Assembly (NCBI RefSeq): GCF_026151205.1
Contig: NC_087075.1
Location: 5,386,858-5,450,857, forward strand
DNA length: 64,000 bases
Reading direction: 5' to 3'
From: Bolinopsis microptera
Taxonomy: Eukaryota > Ctenophora > Tentaculata > Lobata > Bolinopsidae
The notes under the pieces are model-generated. The model searched no databases and was not told where the DNA came from. It saw nothing but the letters and a program-made list of their open reading frames with translations. The translations under genes and the position numbers were made by a program. This document shows, one piece after another, positions 22,250-35,300 of the stretch (position 1 is its first letter; each line of letters starts with the position of its first letter).

Positions 22250-22597
22250 AAAGATGTCATCTCTCCTACTGGGGACCTAAAAATAGCCTACCTAGAGATG
22301 AGATACTTGTTTGAGTGACCATGGAGGTTTATCATACGAGGGTGAGGTGTTTGAAACACGCGCATTTTTAGGTACCAACATGGTCGTTTTGGTAAACAGA
22401 GCAAGAGCCTGTATCATAACTGAATTTTCATGAAAATATAACGTTTCGTATTAAGAGTTACAAGTTGGTTTGTCCGCACTAAATTAAGTTAAATAATGAA
22501 CGTACCTTTCAAGGCAATGGCATTTTACCTTGCCTCTATACAACGGGAACGGGATTCAACTCCCGGAGTTACAAGGATTGTCGATTAAACGGGAAAT
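22250..22597 (-). other. Array-unit spacer, no gene seen
   Basis: Homologous to 26070-26420 and 30880-31200 (shared GTTTGAAACACGCGCATTTT, TTCATGAAAATATAACGTTT). I find no convincing exon; short minus-strand open frames are not kept open in all copies. Confidence 0.5.
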
Positions 22598-22730
22598 TTA
22601 TACTATAAATTCCCTTCTTCCAAGATTCCCTGTAATCGGGGTATTACTGTACGCTGGTAACAGTGCAAGGAACACAAAGATAACAAGGAATAGTAATACA
22701 AAGTAAATAATCAAAAGTGATATATACCTG
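22598..22730 (-). CDS. Possible transmembrane-coding exon of gene B
   Basis: Minus-strand frame with a strong hydrophobic segment, LLIIYFVLLFLVIFVFLALL, then a short tail NTPITGNLGRREFIV and a stop, preceded by a CAG acceptor (ACTGATCAG/GT). It could anchor the array proteins in the membrane. Against it: the phase does not match the phase-1 ends of the upstream exons, and the homologous copies at about 26430-26560 and 31205-31362 contain stops or shifts near the start of this frame. I keep it as a tentative exon or relic. Confidence 0.3.
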
Positions 22731-23075
22731 ATCAGTATAAATGTGACATATAACATGACATTATGATAATGTCGAGGCATAAAATATTTTAGTCACAAGT
22801 TTTACGTAGTGTTAAGTAGTTACAAGTTTTATACACTATATACTAGTAAACTATATACTATACTAACCGTCTTAACATATTCTCTTCTTCTAATGTAGCT
22901 TTAAAATATATTGCAATCTAGAAATTCTTATTTTGCTCTGCAGTTTAGTTACCAAAGTATCTCGCGCTAATTGAAACGAGAAGTTCGCAGTATCTATTCC
23001 TCGTGGATGACATAAATATTAATTTAAAAGTTTAGATAATAACCTTATGAAGTTGGTATCAAGGTGTTAACATAC

Positions 23076-24937
23076 CAATGATAGCACAAAGTGGTGCATC
23101 ATAGACAAGACCAACTATCTCTCCGTCCATACACCTCGCTTTTCCTCCTCTGTTGATAAACCCTGTATCGCATTGTACCGTCATCAGTGTTCCATTTGCT
23201 ACAGGAAGTTTAGGCTCCGTTGAAACGACGTTCTTCAGGCTCAGTTCCTCGCAACCTTCGGTAGATATTCTAATTTTAGAATGTCGTTTTTTCGCGCAAC
23301 TAGTGAACTGTCGTGAAATATTCTCTTAATCTAATGTAGCTTTAAAATTTCAGAGATTATAGATATGGGTCAAACTTAGATTTCCTGAAAGTTTCGTAAG
23401 CCACGCCCAATTACAGTGGGCGTGGCGTGACACTCCCTCTTTTTCACTATTGTCTTCATAATGGTAATCTTGTTTTGCTCTTATGAGTGGGTCAATCATT
23501 TGACTCTTCGCCGATCGTGTGCAAGACGAACAATCGTTGTTCTGCAGTAAAGGGAGGATAGTGAACCATTTTCGATGATTCAATGGATGGTTCATTCCTT
23601 TTTATTGATTGTAAGGAACCTGTGACTAGCAGAGCTAACAAGCCCTGAAATGGTGACACCACCATAAATTCGTGTGATAGCGTTTTAGGTGCTGTCAGCT
23701 GTATAGGCCGGCCCATAAGCAGGCTGCAACCAATCAAGCGGTGCATGTGAGCCAAACAGGCCATTAACCAAGTGACGAGATCACTGACTGAGTGCTCGGA
23801 TCACGTATCCGATGAGTTTTGAAATGGTCATAACTCAGCCATATTTTAACCAATGAACTTGAAACCTTGGGAAAAGTTTTCAATTATCAAGCCAAATGTG
23901 TGCAAAAAATTTTGAGTTCTTAGCTTAAATCGTTCTCATTTTATGAAGACAATAGTGAAAAAGAGGGAGTGTCACGCCACGCCCACTGTAATTGGGCGTG
24001 GCTTACGAAACTTTCAGGAAATCTAAGTTTGACCCATATCTATAATCTCTGAAATTTTGGTGCAATTTGGAGACGAATTACGTGAGTTATTAAGAGGTTG
24101 CGTGTGGGTAGTCACTTATGGGCCACCCTGTATATAGCTAAGTATAACTCATGAAGCTACTACATGATATAAACTGATAGGTTTCTGAATAATATCTGGA
24201 AAAACAACATAAGATGAGTTCAATAGATTACCTGATAGTAATTGTGCGATGATCACTATTTCATACACGCGGATATTTCCATGCCTATTTATTTCTACAG
24301 TGTCCCCAAGTTCACACCCGGAGGGGACATAGCCTACAGGGACCGTGTTTTCATGGTACACTGTGAGGGAATAATAAGCACATCCCGATCCCTGACAGGT
24401 ACACGAGTCTCTAGAGCAGGTGTGAGTGTTGTTTTGCTTTGAGTCTGAGCCATAATAATGCACTACCTGCATAATGCAGTGTTCCGTTTCTAGAGACGCT
24501 CTAAACCAGGCCTTACTATTCCCTCTTTTTATTGCAGAAACCCAGGTTTTCAGGTCCCTGTCTATGGCTTTATCTGCTCCATTGGAAGCCACGTTATTTG
24601 CAAGAGTCGCAGACACAGACGTAGGTGTTATCTCACCTGGTACTTCTGGTCTTAGAGCACCTGGAGTAGTGAAAATTTCACATTGCATTATGATCAATGA
24701 TCATAATGTTTTCAGTCGGTCAAATTAGGGAAATAGCTGGATTTTACCTCATGATTATAACCAAACTTGTATAAATCCTGAAATTGGAGAACTTACTCAA
24801 ATCTAATGGAGTAATGGCACTAATAAATATCATTCAAAGTACAGATATAACCACTAATTCAAGTGTATCATTGATTCACTTTTACCTTTGAGGGGGGACC
24901 AAAGCAATGTCGTTATGATGATCAAGGTTGCTGTCAT
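23076..24937 (-). CDS. Gene B: secreted protein with F5/8C-like and sushi modules
   Basis: Exons complement 24886-24937, 24232-24660 and 23076-23255, all joined in phase 1 with GT..AG borders. Exon 1 encodes MTATLIIITTLLWSPLK, a signal peptide. Exon 2 (143 codons) reads TPTSVSATLANNVASNGADK, then LETEHCIMQVVHYYG, a Cys-rich CSRDSCTCQGSGC, and IRVYEIVII at the end: the layout of an F5/8 type C / fucolectin-like carbohydrate-binding jelly roll. Exon 3 (60 codons) has four cysteines in sushi/CCP order (GCEEL, VQCDTG, ARCMDG, APLCA) with LPVANGTLM, but lacks the usual Trp. The last donor is phase 1, so at least one more exon follows to the left. Likely extracellular, glycan- or ligand-binding. 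The exon-3 acceptor (ACCGAAG) has a weak pyrimidine tract. A foldback element sits in intron 2. Confidence 0.75.
23344..24058. mobile_element. Mariner-like foldback (MITE-type) in intron 2 of gene B
   Basis: Inverted repeats of about 120 bp at 23344-23463 and 23939-24058 (AAAATTTCAGAGATTATAGA outward, AAGCCACGCCCAATTACAGTGG inward in pieces). On the minus strand between them a frame includes KMVHYPPFTAEQRLFVL, like the N-terminal helix-turn-helix of mariner-family transposases. No DDE domain is present. The following 24059-24135 ends in GGGCCACCCTGTATA, a typical mariner-type terminus, so the true element may extend there. Short sequence identity only; no target duplication was found. Confidence 0.55.
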
Positions 24938-25179
24938 GTTCGGGTTTCACATGTCTTAATATCCTAATATATGTAGCTTATTAGAAATTATTTGTCTTAT
25001 ATTTTAACAAAAGTTACGGAATTTTAACACAAACCAATATTTTTCCTTTAATCATATGAAATCATATTTTTAACAAAAGATTGACTCTGGAAGTGCAACT
25101 GAAGTAGTGAAAAAAGTAGTGATCATTTTAAGAGATTGTCAGTTCAGGGAGGTTATAGCAATTAAAATAATTAATATCA

Positions 25180-26640
25180 AATACAAGTTCTAAACAAAGG
25201 ATAGTTAAAAACGCGCGTGCTAAATCACTCTATACTCGAACTTCGAGATTTTTCTTAAAGGACCCCAACCGTTGAAACCTTAAATCGATATAGTTTCAAC
25301 GGTCTATCGGTGTATTTGTGAGCGCTGATTCCGCATCAACCCACCTGACACAGGGTTAAAATGCTCCCCTGGCGAGTTATCGACGAAAAACTGTTTTTGA
25401 TCACGTGACTTGACCAAATAAGGAGATTGGTATATTGTCTCGTTAGGGTTAAGGTTTTAGCATATGCTTTAGTTAGGGTAAGGGTTAGGGTTTTATATAG
25501 TCCCTCAGGGCCATCTAGAGAACTTGTTTACTGTTTAATAGAGTCACGTGATATTATAGTGTAGATATAGTGTGATATTATAGTGTAGATAAGAGTGATT
25601 GGTCATCATCCAGTTAAAAACAATGCCCAAGTCAAACTTCACTGTAGTTTCTACCAATTTTGAATTTCTCTTATCATAAGCTAAATTACAGTCAAAGCAA
25701 ACAAAAAATGTACAAGTTGTTTTGGGCTGCCTTAAAACGAGAGCACAGTCTCAGCTGACCTATCCTCAAGTGTGCTGCGCATGTCACGTCATTAGCTCTC
25801 GCCAGGGTTCTCTCTGGATAATTTAGTTGCATTGTTTTTGAAGAGTTATCGACGAATAACCCAAGGACATGGGAGAGCTTATTGCTGAATTATTCAATAG
25901 CTCGGGGACTCTTGGTCTCTCCTGGGTCCCTTAACTACTACTATAGGTGTAAGAAATCCTGTTATAAATGTCAAAGCTTACTAAATTGTATAGAACAATT
26001 TATAGTGGAGTAAAAGAGAGATATAGAGAGAGAATGGGAATAAGAACCCAAGGATTTTTATGATCGGTCAATGATGTCATCTCTCCTACTGGGGACCTAA
26101 AAATAGCCTACCTAGAAATAAAATACTTATTTGAGTGACCATGAAGGTTTATTATACTATTATACGAGGGTGAGGTGTTTGAAACACGCGCATTTTTAGG
26201 TACCAACATGGTATTTTTGGTAAACAGAGCAAGAGGCTGTATCACAACTGAATTTTCATGAAAATATAACGTTTCGTATTAAGAGTTACAAGTTGGTTCG
26301 TCCGCACAAAATTAAGTTAAATAATAAACGTACCTTTCAAGGCAATGGCATCTTACCTTGCCTCTATACAACGGGAACGGGATTCAACTCCCGGAGTTAC
26401 AAGGATTATCGATTAAACGGGAAATTTATACTATAAATTCCCTTCATCCAAGATTCCCTGTAATCGGGGTACTTTACGCAGGTAACAGTGCAAGGAACAC
26501 AAAGATATGAAGGATTAGTAATTAAAGTAAATAAACATAGGTGATATATCACCTATATACCTGATCAGTATAGATGTGACGTATAACATGACATTATGAT
26601 AATGTCGAGGAATAAAATATTTTAATCAGAAGTGTTACGT
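25180..26640 (-). other. Upstream region of gene B and unit spacer
   Basis: Conserved unit sequence upstream of the ATG at 24937, homologous to 16586-17434 plus 22250-22800. It includes an uninterrupted version of both transposon target sites (CTATACTCGAA near 25230 and GATCGGTCAATG near 26063). No other gene is seen; 24938-25179 is unremarkable AT-rich DNA. Confidence 0.65.
25400..25552. promoter_or_regulatory. Paired CACGTG sites upstream of gene B
   Basis: ATCACGTGAC at 25400-25409 and GTCACGTGAT at 25543-25552, 463 and 606 bp upstream of the ATG. A TTAGGGTAAGGGTTAGGG stretch lies between them. Confidence 0.5.
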
Positions 26641-26681
26641 AGTTACAAGTGTTATATACGGTAGCGTGTCTTTATATTTAC

Positions 26682-27856
26682 CTGGGGCTGGCATGTAGTA
26701 GTCAGAAGCTGTGTCCGAGGAATAGAATTCAATCTGCTCCACTTTTTTACTCCACCGCTCGTTCCACTTATTGTGAGTACACGCCTGATCTGACATGGTA
26801 ATATCCACTACTTTTACCTCGTTACAGTGCACCGTTATCCTTGGTCCAGAGAACTTAGCTATCTTCCATCTCTTATTCACGTCACTAGATGGGGTGGAGA
26901 GGATATAAGGAGAGTAGTTTTGTGTGCAATAGCCGGTAGCGTACTGTGGGGGAGAGGTGAACCTGAGTCTGACAGTTCCTACCATGTATCCCTCTGCGGT
27001 GTAGAACCTCACATACACATAGTCCTCACTCCCATCAGCACTATTTGTCCGTATCTCTAGCGGAGTCCTTGTCAGGTTGTGAAGTATTTTTACTCCACGT
27101 TTCACTGGTTTCCAAGTTCCTGTAAAACAGTAAAACTGTATTCTTTATGAGTTCCATTTATTATGAATCCGTGTTGACCATTTTAGCCATCGCTGAGAAC
27201 GAGACAACTTAGTTGTCTTGATAAAACGACTGTTGAACTTAAACAATTCACTGGAAATTTATGGAGATAGGCGGACTCAAACAGATAGCACATGTAATTT
27301 TATTAGGAACGTTATAATATGATTTACCACGGCACTCAAAAATGGTGGACCATACTATTACTGCTCGATTTATAGGCATGCTTAGAATTAGTCGTCTGTC
27401 CGTTTTTATTTGCAGATAATCAATATATCACAGCTCACACGTAAGTTTTATCAATCTTATGTCGTAAACGATAACATATTTGAATTATTTTTAGTAGAGA
27501 TGTGCATTAGAATCTAATTTGTAAACTTCTTCCCATCAGTACCAATAGGAGGTTTAAAATAGAGATTATCTTGAGGCCTTAGGCCATAGATATCTTCAGA
27601 ATATTAGGAGATTGCTTGAAATTCTATGAAATTTAAACAATAAGTTTACTACTGCTAAAGTCTTATTATATAGATTATAGGGTTACTGATAGGATATATG
27701 TAGCTTCATAATATAACTACATGTGCGATAGATACAAAAATGATACTTAGTCTAAAATATTTGTCGCTGTTTGACATTAAAATACAAATTCTTACCTTCG
27801 TTCGTATCAGCACTTGCAGTCCCAACAAAGAAGAGGAACGAAAACAATTTCAACAT
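26682..27856 (-). CDS. Gene C: secreted protein with unrecognised 146-residue module
   Basis: Exon 1 complement 27796-27856 encodes MLKLFSFLFFVGTASADTNE (signal peptide). Exon 2 complement 26682-27119 is a complete phase-1/1 module of 146 codons beginning GTWKPVKRGVKIL and including VYVRFYTAEG, GTVRLRFTSPPQY, ITVHCNEVKVVDITMSDQ and DTASDYYMPAPG. I do not recognise a named domain; alternating strands and paired cysteines suggest a beta-sandwich extracellular fold. The same module recurs at 31466-31902 (frameshifted) and 47787-48236. The last donor (CCAG/GTAAATA) is phase 1, so another exon should follow, but the candidate at about 26430-26560 is frameshifted. 27120-27795 is intron, with no further gene. 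Confidence 0.72.
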
Positions 27857-29279
27857 TCCTAATTTTAGAAGATTGGGTATTAACTGAGACAGATTAGAGG
27901 GACGCACGAGGGACACAGTACAGGGAGGTTAAAGCAATTATAATAAATATTATCTAATACAATTTCTAAACAAGGAATAGTTAAAAACAAGCGTGCCAAA
28001 TCACTCGAACTGCGAGATTTTTCTTGAGGGGGGTTCACCCTGAAATTTGATTTAGAGATAGCAATTGACCAACAAACTAAGGCATGTGACCGAACTTTTG
28101 AGGGGGTTTTTTTGTGCTCTACTTGTAGCTGGTGGTCTTCTGAACTCTTATATGAACACAGAATCGACAGTTAAGTAGATATTGTGCTGATAATCTGAGT
28201 GCCCCACATGACATAAGGTTGGGTCACGAAATCCTCTCCGAACCTCCACGTGGTGTGGCCTGGTTGGCACTAACGGGTGGTGTGCTCTCTTGTTGAGTAC
28301 TAAGGTTGGGACTTGCCAACTCAAAGTTCCCATGGGAACCAGGAAGTCAACAATAACAGCTACCAAGCACCAGGAAATTTCTCTTTCAGATATCAGGTTA
28401 CAAGATAGTACACACACAAATGACGATACGTTAGACACAGATACCTAGCTCTAAGAGCTATTAAATCACCAGGAAATTCTCTTTCAGCTTTCAGGTCCCA
28501 TCGAAGTCACCCACCACAGAGCTAGGGATTCCAATTCGCTCATCCTGACTACAAGGACACACTGATAATGAGTAGTCTTGGCACTTCTCCCTCCAGTAAC
28601 CACTTTTCAGGTTTTTTCAGTTAAGACAGCTAATGCGTAAGGGCTGACACACGCTAGACACAGGCTCGTGATAAGACAGAATTAGGGATTTCAACTCTGA
28701 CTACGAGGACACACTGATAACGAGAATTCCTGGCACTTCTTCCTCCAGTAACCACTTTTCAGGGGACCGGGTTAGCTTTGCCACACTCTTTATTGAAGTG
28801 TGACTGGACGCTCTACAATCATCTAGTAGCAGCAGAGTTTGACTGACATCCTTACTGGTTCTATTCAGTTTCTACAGCGGAAGTTCTCAACACTCGAATC
28901 AGTTCATCTCGGACATCCTGCAGAGATGCTTTTTCACAGCCTGCCCCATTACACTGCACGGGGAACCCTTAGATCTACAGTACCCTGGTGGACAGCTTAG
29001 CTCATTAAAGCATAGTGGACCTCTTTAGTTCTGAGACGCAAAGCTAACCGGACCAGGAATAAACATCAATGCAATGCTTAGGGGATGCAAATAGGACATA
29101 CAACGTTTAACGATTTATTCGAACTTTTGATTCATTTTTAAGCTCGACGTTACATGGTATCAATTCAGGACAGATATTCCTTCTTCAGGTTCATTGAGGA
29201 AATCGTACCCGCTATTTGCGTTATACATGGCAAGTATCTGGACTAATGATAACTTAGGATCTCAATCAATCATAAATTC
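27857..29279. other. Upstream of gene C, interrupted by repeat-derived DNA
   Basis: Host unit sequence runs from 27857 to about 28020, then departs from its paralogues at TTCTTGAGGGG until about 30235. The insert holds a direct duplication of about 85 bp (about 28510-28612 and 28680-28761, sharing GACACACTGATAA and CTCCAGTAACCACTTTTCAGG), then a LINE remnant. No intact gene is seen. Confidence 0.55.
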
Positions 29280-29863
29280 CTCTCAGATTCCCAGGCTGCA
29301 TTTAAAGCCCTTAACAGCACCAATTTTAACTCCAGGTTCGTTCTGAACATCTCAGACCAACTCAACTCGCTAGGTTTTCTCATCGAGTAGAACTTTGTTC
29401 CAGGACATGAAGGAGTATACGGTAAAGAACTATAATCAACACCCAAATAAAAGATTACCTCTTCAATCTCCACATCAAGAAGTATAAACAGGTGGCACTC
29501 AGTGATAAAGGAAAAACCCCACTAACATTTTTCCTCAACAAAAACAGGTACAAGAAAATTAACATCACAGGTACTCACATCAGATGGCTAACATGGCTAC
29601 TATCAGGACACAGCCCACTAGCATACTTCCAGACGGTAGCAAACAACTCCAATTTCGAAACACAGGACTGTGAACACTGCCCAGGGGAAGCAGAAACATC
29701 ACAACACTTCCTATGTGAATGCATCCAGCTGATGACAACTAGAATGAGGATATTTGGTAAACCCATCCTAACAATTGAGGAACCCATCAATAGTAAACTC
29801 GACCACATTATCAAATTCGTGGAACAGTCAACAAGGTTTGACAGAGACGATCTATTTGGATAA
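29280..29863 (+). pseudogene. LINE remnant: RNase H part and Cys-His tail
   Basis: 29280-29430 reads LSDSQAAFKALNS, a stop, then FVPGHEGVYGKEL: the SDSQAA..ALNS and VPGH.G..GNE motifs of LINE-encoded RNase H, with an in-frame stop. In another frame, 29492-29863 reads ITGTHIRWLTWLLSGHSPLA, then CEHCPGEAETSQHFLCECIQL, here broken as CEHCPGEAETS and HFLCEC, the zinc-binding tail that follows RNase H in I/Jockey/R1-like elements. Two frames plus the stop make it a relic; no reverse transcriptase core is recognisable upstream. Confidence 0.65.
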
Positions 29864-30234
29864 GCATCTAGGACATACACCAAGGTTCATAAACAATCAT
29901 ACACTAGACCCACACAGGACTATCTCAGACAGTGACACATATTCAGGTGTGGACCATGCTCGGAAGTCCCTCGCCTGCCCGCCAAAGAAGAACATCTGAA
30001 GTGGGTTTGCTCTGAGCAAGGTAGTAACAGCTTCGAGACTCCAGAGGTCTGTTGCGTTGATATCTATTATTCTATGTTTTTGTATATACTTAGGGAGTCC
30101 TGGAGTGTGGCTAGCAGGAGTCACACTCTGTGGGCACGGCGAGAAGGCCTCCCTCTTCACTAGGAGGCCAGAAACCGTTGACCAAAACAGAGAGAGGGAG
30201 AGACATAAGGTTAAAAAGCATTTTTAACGTCAGG

Positions 30235-31465
30235 GCCTGGCGAGTTATCGACGAAAAACTATTTCGATCACGTGACTTGACCAAATAAGGAAGTTGGTAT
30301 AATTTCTCGTTAGGGTTAAGGTTTTAAGCATATGCTTCAGTTAGGGATTGGCTTAGGGTAAGGGTTGGGTTTTATATAGTCCCTCAGGGCCATCTAGAGA
30401 ACTTGTTTACTGTTTAAGTGAGTCACGTGATAGTAGAGTCTAGAGCTAGAGTTATTGGTCATCATCCAGTTAAAAACAACGCTCAAGTCTAACTTCACTG
30501 TAGTTTCTACAGATTCTTCTTATCATAAGCTAAACTACGGTCAAAGCAAACGAAAACGAGAGCACGGTCTTTGCTGACCTATCCTCAAGTGTGCTGTGCA
30601 TGTCAGGTAATTAGCTCTCGCCAGGGTTCTCGCTGGATAATTTTGTAATTGCATTGTTTTTGAAGAGTAATCGACGATTAACTCAAGGACATGGGACAGC
30701 TCATTGCTGAATTATTCAATAGCTCGGGGACTCTGGGTCTCTCCTGGGTCCCTTAACTACTACTATAGGTGTAGAAAATGCTGTTATAAATGTCAAAGCC
30801 TTACCACATTGTATAGAGCAATTTATCATAAGATGGAGAGAATGAGAGAAAGAACCCAAGGAATTTTACGATCGTTTAATGATGTCGTTTTTCCTATTGG
30901 GAACTTGAAAATAGCCCACCCAGTGATAGGATAGGTACTTGATGGAGGTTTATCATACGAGGGTGAGGTGTTTGAAACACACGAATTGTTAGGTACCAAC
31001 ATGGTCGTTTTGGTAAAAGGAGCAAGAGTCTTTATAACAACTGAATTTTCATGAAAATATAACGTTTTGTATAAAGAGTTACAAGTTGGTTTGTCCACAC
31101 TAAATTAATTTAAATGATAAACTTACCTTTCAAGGCAATGGCATTTTACCTTACCCCTAATCCTATGGCTATACAACGGGATTGAATTCCTTGAGTTACA
31201 AAGATTATCGATTAAACGGGAAATTAAGACTATAAATTCCCTTCATCCAAGATTCGTTGTAATTTATATAATCGAGGTACGCAGGTAACAGTGCAAGGAA
31301 CAAAAAGAGAACAAGGAATAGTAACACAAAGTAAATAAACATAAGTGATATATATTATATACCTGATCAGTATAGATGTGCCGTATAATGTCGAAGAATA
31401 ACATATTTTAGTCAGAAGTGTTACGTAATTACAAGTGTTATATTATAGTGTGTTACTATATTTAC
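30235..31465 (-). other. Conserved upstream region of gene C / spacer after pseudogene D
   Basis: Homologous to 25380-26680. It contains the CACGTG pair and an unoccupied version of the 17443-22241 target (GATCGTTTAATGATG near 30870). Short open frames on both strands are not maintained in the other copies, so I call none. 29864-30234 has no gene. Confidence 0.55.
30267..30431. promoter_or_regulatory. Paired CACGTG sites, gene C unit
   Basis: ATCACGTGAC at 30267-30276 and GTCACGTGAT at 30422-30431, moved about 2.2 kb from the gene C start by the repeat-derived insert. Confidence 0.5.
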
Positions 31466-32300
31466 CTGGTGCTGGTCTGTAGTAGTCAGAAGCTGTGTCC
31501 AAGCCAGAATCGAATTCAATCTGCTCCACTTCTCTACTCAACGACTGTCTCCAGCTACTGTCACTACACGTCTGATCTGACATGGTAATATCCACTACTT
31601 TTACCTCGTTACTGTGCACCGTTATCCATATTCCGGAGAACCTATTTATCATCCATGTTTTGTCAACGGAACCAGGTAGAGAGGAGAGAAGAGGAGTGTT
31701 GGATCTGCATAAGCCGATCCCGTACTTTGGGGGGGGGAGGCGAAAAAGAGTCTAAAATCTCCTGCATCCACTCCCGCTGCGGTGTAGAAGTTCACCTTCA
31801 CATACTCCTCACTCCCACCAGCACTATTTGTCCGTATCTCTAGCGGAGTCCTTGTCAGGTTGTGAGGTATCTTTACACCACGGGTCACTGGTTTCCAAGT
31901 TCCTGTAAAACAGTAAATCTGTCTGGAGGGGATTGTTTAAAACATATAAGTGATACGGAAAGGTTTGTTTAGCAGGAGCTTTTAAAATACATGTGTAAAT
32001 CGTCTTCAGCAGTAAATCTGTATTCTTTGTAATGGCTAAGTTAATGAAAATAATGAAATTTTATCAATTTCAATATTCATATCATTCTTGAAGTGCAAAT
32101 AGTTCACGGCTGTCGGATCACCTTCATATGACGAAATCTAGAAATATAGTTTTTGCCAGATGTTCGGAGTTACCCTCAATATCTGTCGCATTTACTATTT
32201 ATTATGAAACCGGGCTGATTCTATTGTTGCTTTAATTATCTATTGTTATTGTAACTTATCTATCGTATTATATCCGTAATATATATATATCCGTAATACT

Positions 32301-35300
32301 ATGTCGGAGCAGGAACCTAGCCAGGAACACAACCACAGAGCTACAAAGGAACCTGCCTGCTCAGACTTGCGTTTTCAGTTCATAGATCATGAACCGCCCA
32401 ACATCGAGATTGAGGTTACAAAGAAGCTTAAATTACCACAAGCAGCAGAGAGAGGAATATGGAAAGGAATAGATGAAGATTTGGTTATGCTTTGTCACGA
32501 GATCGTAGAGAAGGATGAGGCGATCAGGCTTCAAAAGACTGAAGGGAGAATCTACAGCTACCTGGAATATAGATTTGGGGAAGAGAATAAGATATTCGAA
32601 CAGAAACAGCAGAGAGAGGACAGGGAGACTAAGGCGATTAGGGTTTCTAAGAGGATAGCAAAGAAAGATATGAGGTCGGCAAAGAGGAGTAAGGACACTA
32701 ACGCTACAGCCACAGCGAAAAGAGAGTACCTCCGGCTGGTGCGGCTCCACAACAAAAGTCGACGCAATGAGCTCAAGAAGAAGAGGGGCAAGCAGGAGAA
32801 GAAAGAGCAGGATAAGTTTAAGAAGAACCCGTATGACTACAGCAAGAAGCTACTTAATGGTAAGCAGAACAACGCACCGCCAAGCTTCTCTAAGGAAGAA
32901 GCAGACAGGTTCTTCAAGAAGGAGTATAAGGACACGGACAGAGGTGCAATCTACACTAAGTTGGAAGGCCTTCCTGAGGCCAAGCCCCCAGTAGTTAAGT
33001 TCGAGCTGACAAAGCTGGACAGGGAAGATTTCGATGCAAAGCTGAAGAGCAGGCCTAATAAGTCATCCCCTGGTCCAAACGGTGTACCATATGTGGTGTA
33101 TAAGAGATGCCCGAGAACCGCACACATGATCTTCCAAACCCTATCTACCCTGTGGGACAAGAAGATAGTGCCACTACAATGGCGATTTGGTGAAGCAGTC
33201 CTTATCCCAAAGACTGAGGATCTGTCAGACCCAAGCAAGTTCAGGAATATTACAAAGACGAACACCAGCGGCAAGTTGAACATGGGAATTCTAGCAGACA
33301 AAATGCTGGATTATATGGTGTCTAATAAGTACATAGACAAGTCAGTTCAGAAGGGCTTTCTGAAGAAGACGCCTGGTTGTCTTGAACACACCCAAGTGCT
33401 TATGGAAGAACTAAAAGACGCCAAACTGGGTGGATTTAATGAATGCATATGGCAGAGTCCCACACAACTTGATCCTCTATGCCCTCCGGCATTACAAATT
33501 CCCTGAATGGCTCATAGATTACATGTTTAAGTACTATGATGAACTGATTGTAAGGGTGGTAACCAAAGACTGGAAGTCAAATTGGTTCTACTACATGTTA
33601 GGCCTCTTTCAAGGAGACCCTCTTTCAGTAGTGTTGTTCCTGATTGTATTCAACTTACTGTTAGATCTTCTACAAGATCAAAAAGAACTGGGTTATAAGC
33701 CCTCCTTTAGCTCGCAACCTACATCAAATCGGGCTTTTGCAGATGACCTAACACTTATGTCCTCCAGACTAGAGAAGGTAAAGAAGCAGATAGAGTTGAT
33801 GGAGCAGTTTTTGGATTGGAGTAGGAAAATGAAGGCCAAGCCTAGCAAGTGTGTCTCCCTGGGAATGAAGGTGATAGATGGTACGTACCAGGCTTATGAC
33901 CCAGAGATATTGATTGACGGCCAGCTAATCAGCTATGTAGGAAACAACCCGATTAAGTTCATGGGCCACTGGATCTATGTCGATCTAGGGTTAAATGACA
34001 CTAAACAACGGATTGAAGACAAACTAAAAACTCTGTTTCAGACAGTGGATGAGTGTGGTCTCAACGGTGTCATGAAGTGTTGGATCTACAATAACATGCT
34101 GACTAGCAAGATGTCCTGGGATCTGATGATTTACAACCTTCCTGTAAGTTTTGTGTACGAACTGGATGCTATCTGCACCAGATTCTTGAAGAAGTGGTTG
34201 GGTGTTACTAGATCAATTACTGTGACAGTCCTGTACAGGAGCAAGGATTACTTCGGGCTAAACTTGAAGAAGCTGAGTGACTTATACAAGTCTCTTCAGG
34301 TATCAAAGGGACACGCCCTGAAGAACAGTGATGACACCAAAGTTGTAGAAGCCTATAATAACAAGAGAGAGAAACAGGAGAACAGCCCGAGATGGTCTTA
34401 TACAACGGAGCTGACGGCAAGAGAGCGAGATCTTTACTTCCAGGAGTTGGTTGGAGTAGTGACTAAAGACCGAGTAGGACTCGGATGCAAACCAAAGTTG
34501 ACTGAGAGGCAGAAGCTAAGACAACTGGTAGAATCGGTGTCAGAGAACGACATGCTAGTCACCCTGGTAAACAAGGGAGTACAGGGCAAGTTCTTGACAT
34601 GGGAGAACACGATGCAGTTAGACTTAGGATGGAACAGCCTTATCTACAACTACAAGATGAGCCCGGCTCTCCTTAAATTCCACCTAAACTCGACACACGA
34701 CGTGGCTAATACCCCTGCAAACATGAAATTGTGGAACTACTCTAGTACAGGAAATTGTGCACTTTGTGGATGGAAGACGTGCAACATCAAGCACATCCTA
34801 GCCGTCTGCAGTGTAGCAAGAAACTCCAAAAGGTACAACTGGAGACATGACAACGTCCTACGTGTTATAGCCGGAGCCTTGCTTGACCAACTCAAGATGT
34901 ACAATTCCTCAGGTTCCACGACCTCCGACAAAGAATGGATACGGTTCAAGTCGAAGGATGGGAAGTATGAACACCCAAAGCCAAAGTTGAGGAAGGAGAG
35001 GCCCTTTGAGAGAGCGAAAGACTGGAAGCTGATATGGAACGAGGATACACTACCTGCCCAGTTCCCACAGCACATCTACAACACAGCGGAGAGACCCGAC
35101 ATTGTAGTATGGTCGGATAGTTTGAGAGAAGTAGTTCTGATTGAACTGACTTGTGGTGACGAGAGTAACTTCAGTGACCAAGTAGCACGTAAAGAAGCAC
35201 GCTACAACAGAGAGCTGATTCCTGGCATCGACGGGTGCGGTTGGAAAGCTCTGCTCTTTACGGTAGAGATTGGGTGTAGGGGCTTCTGGCACCATACTGT

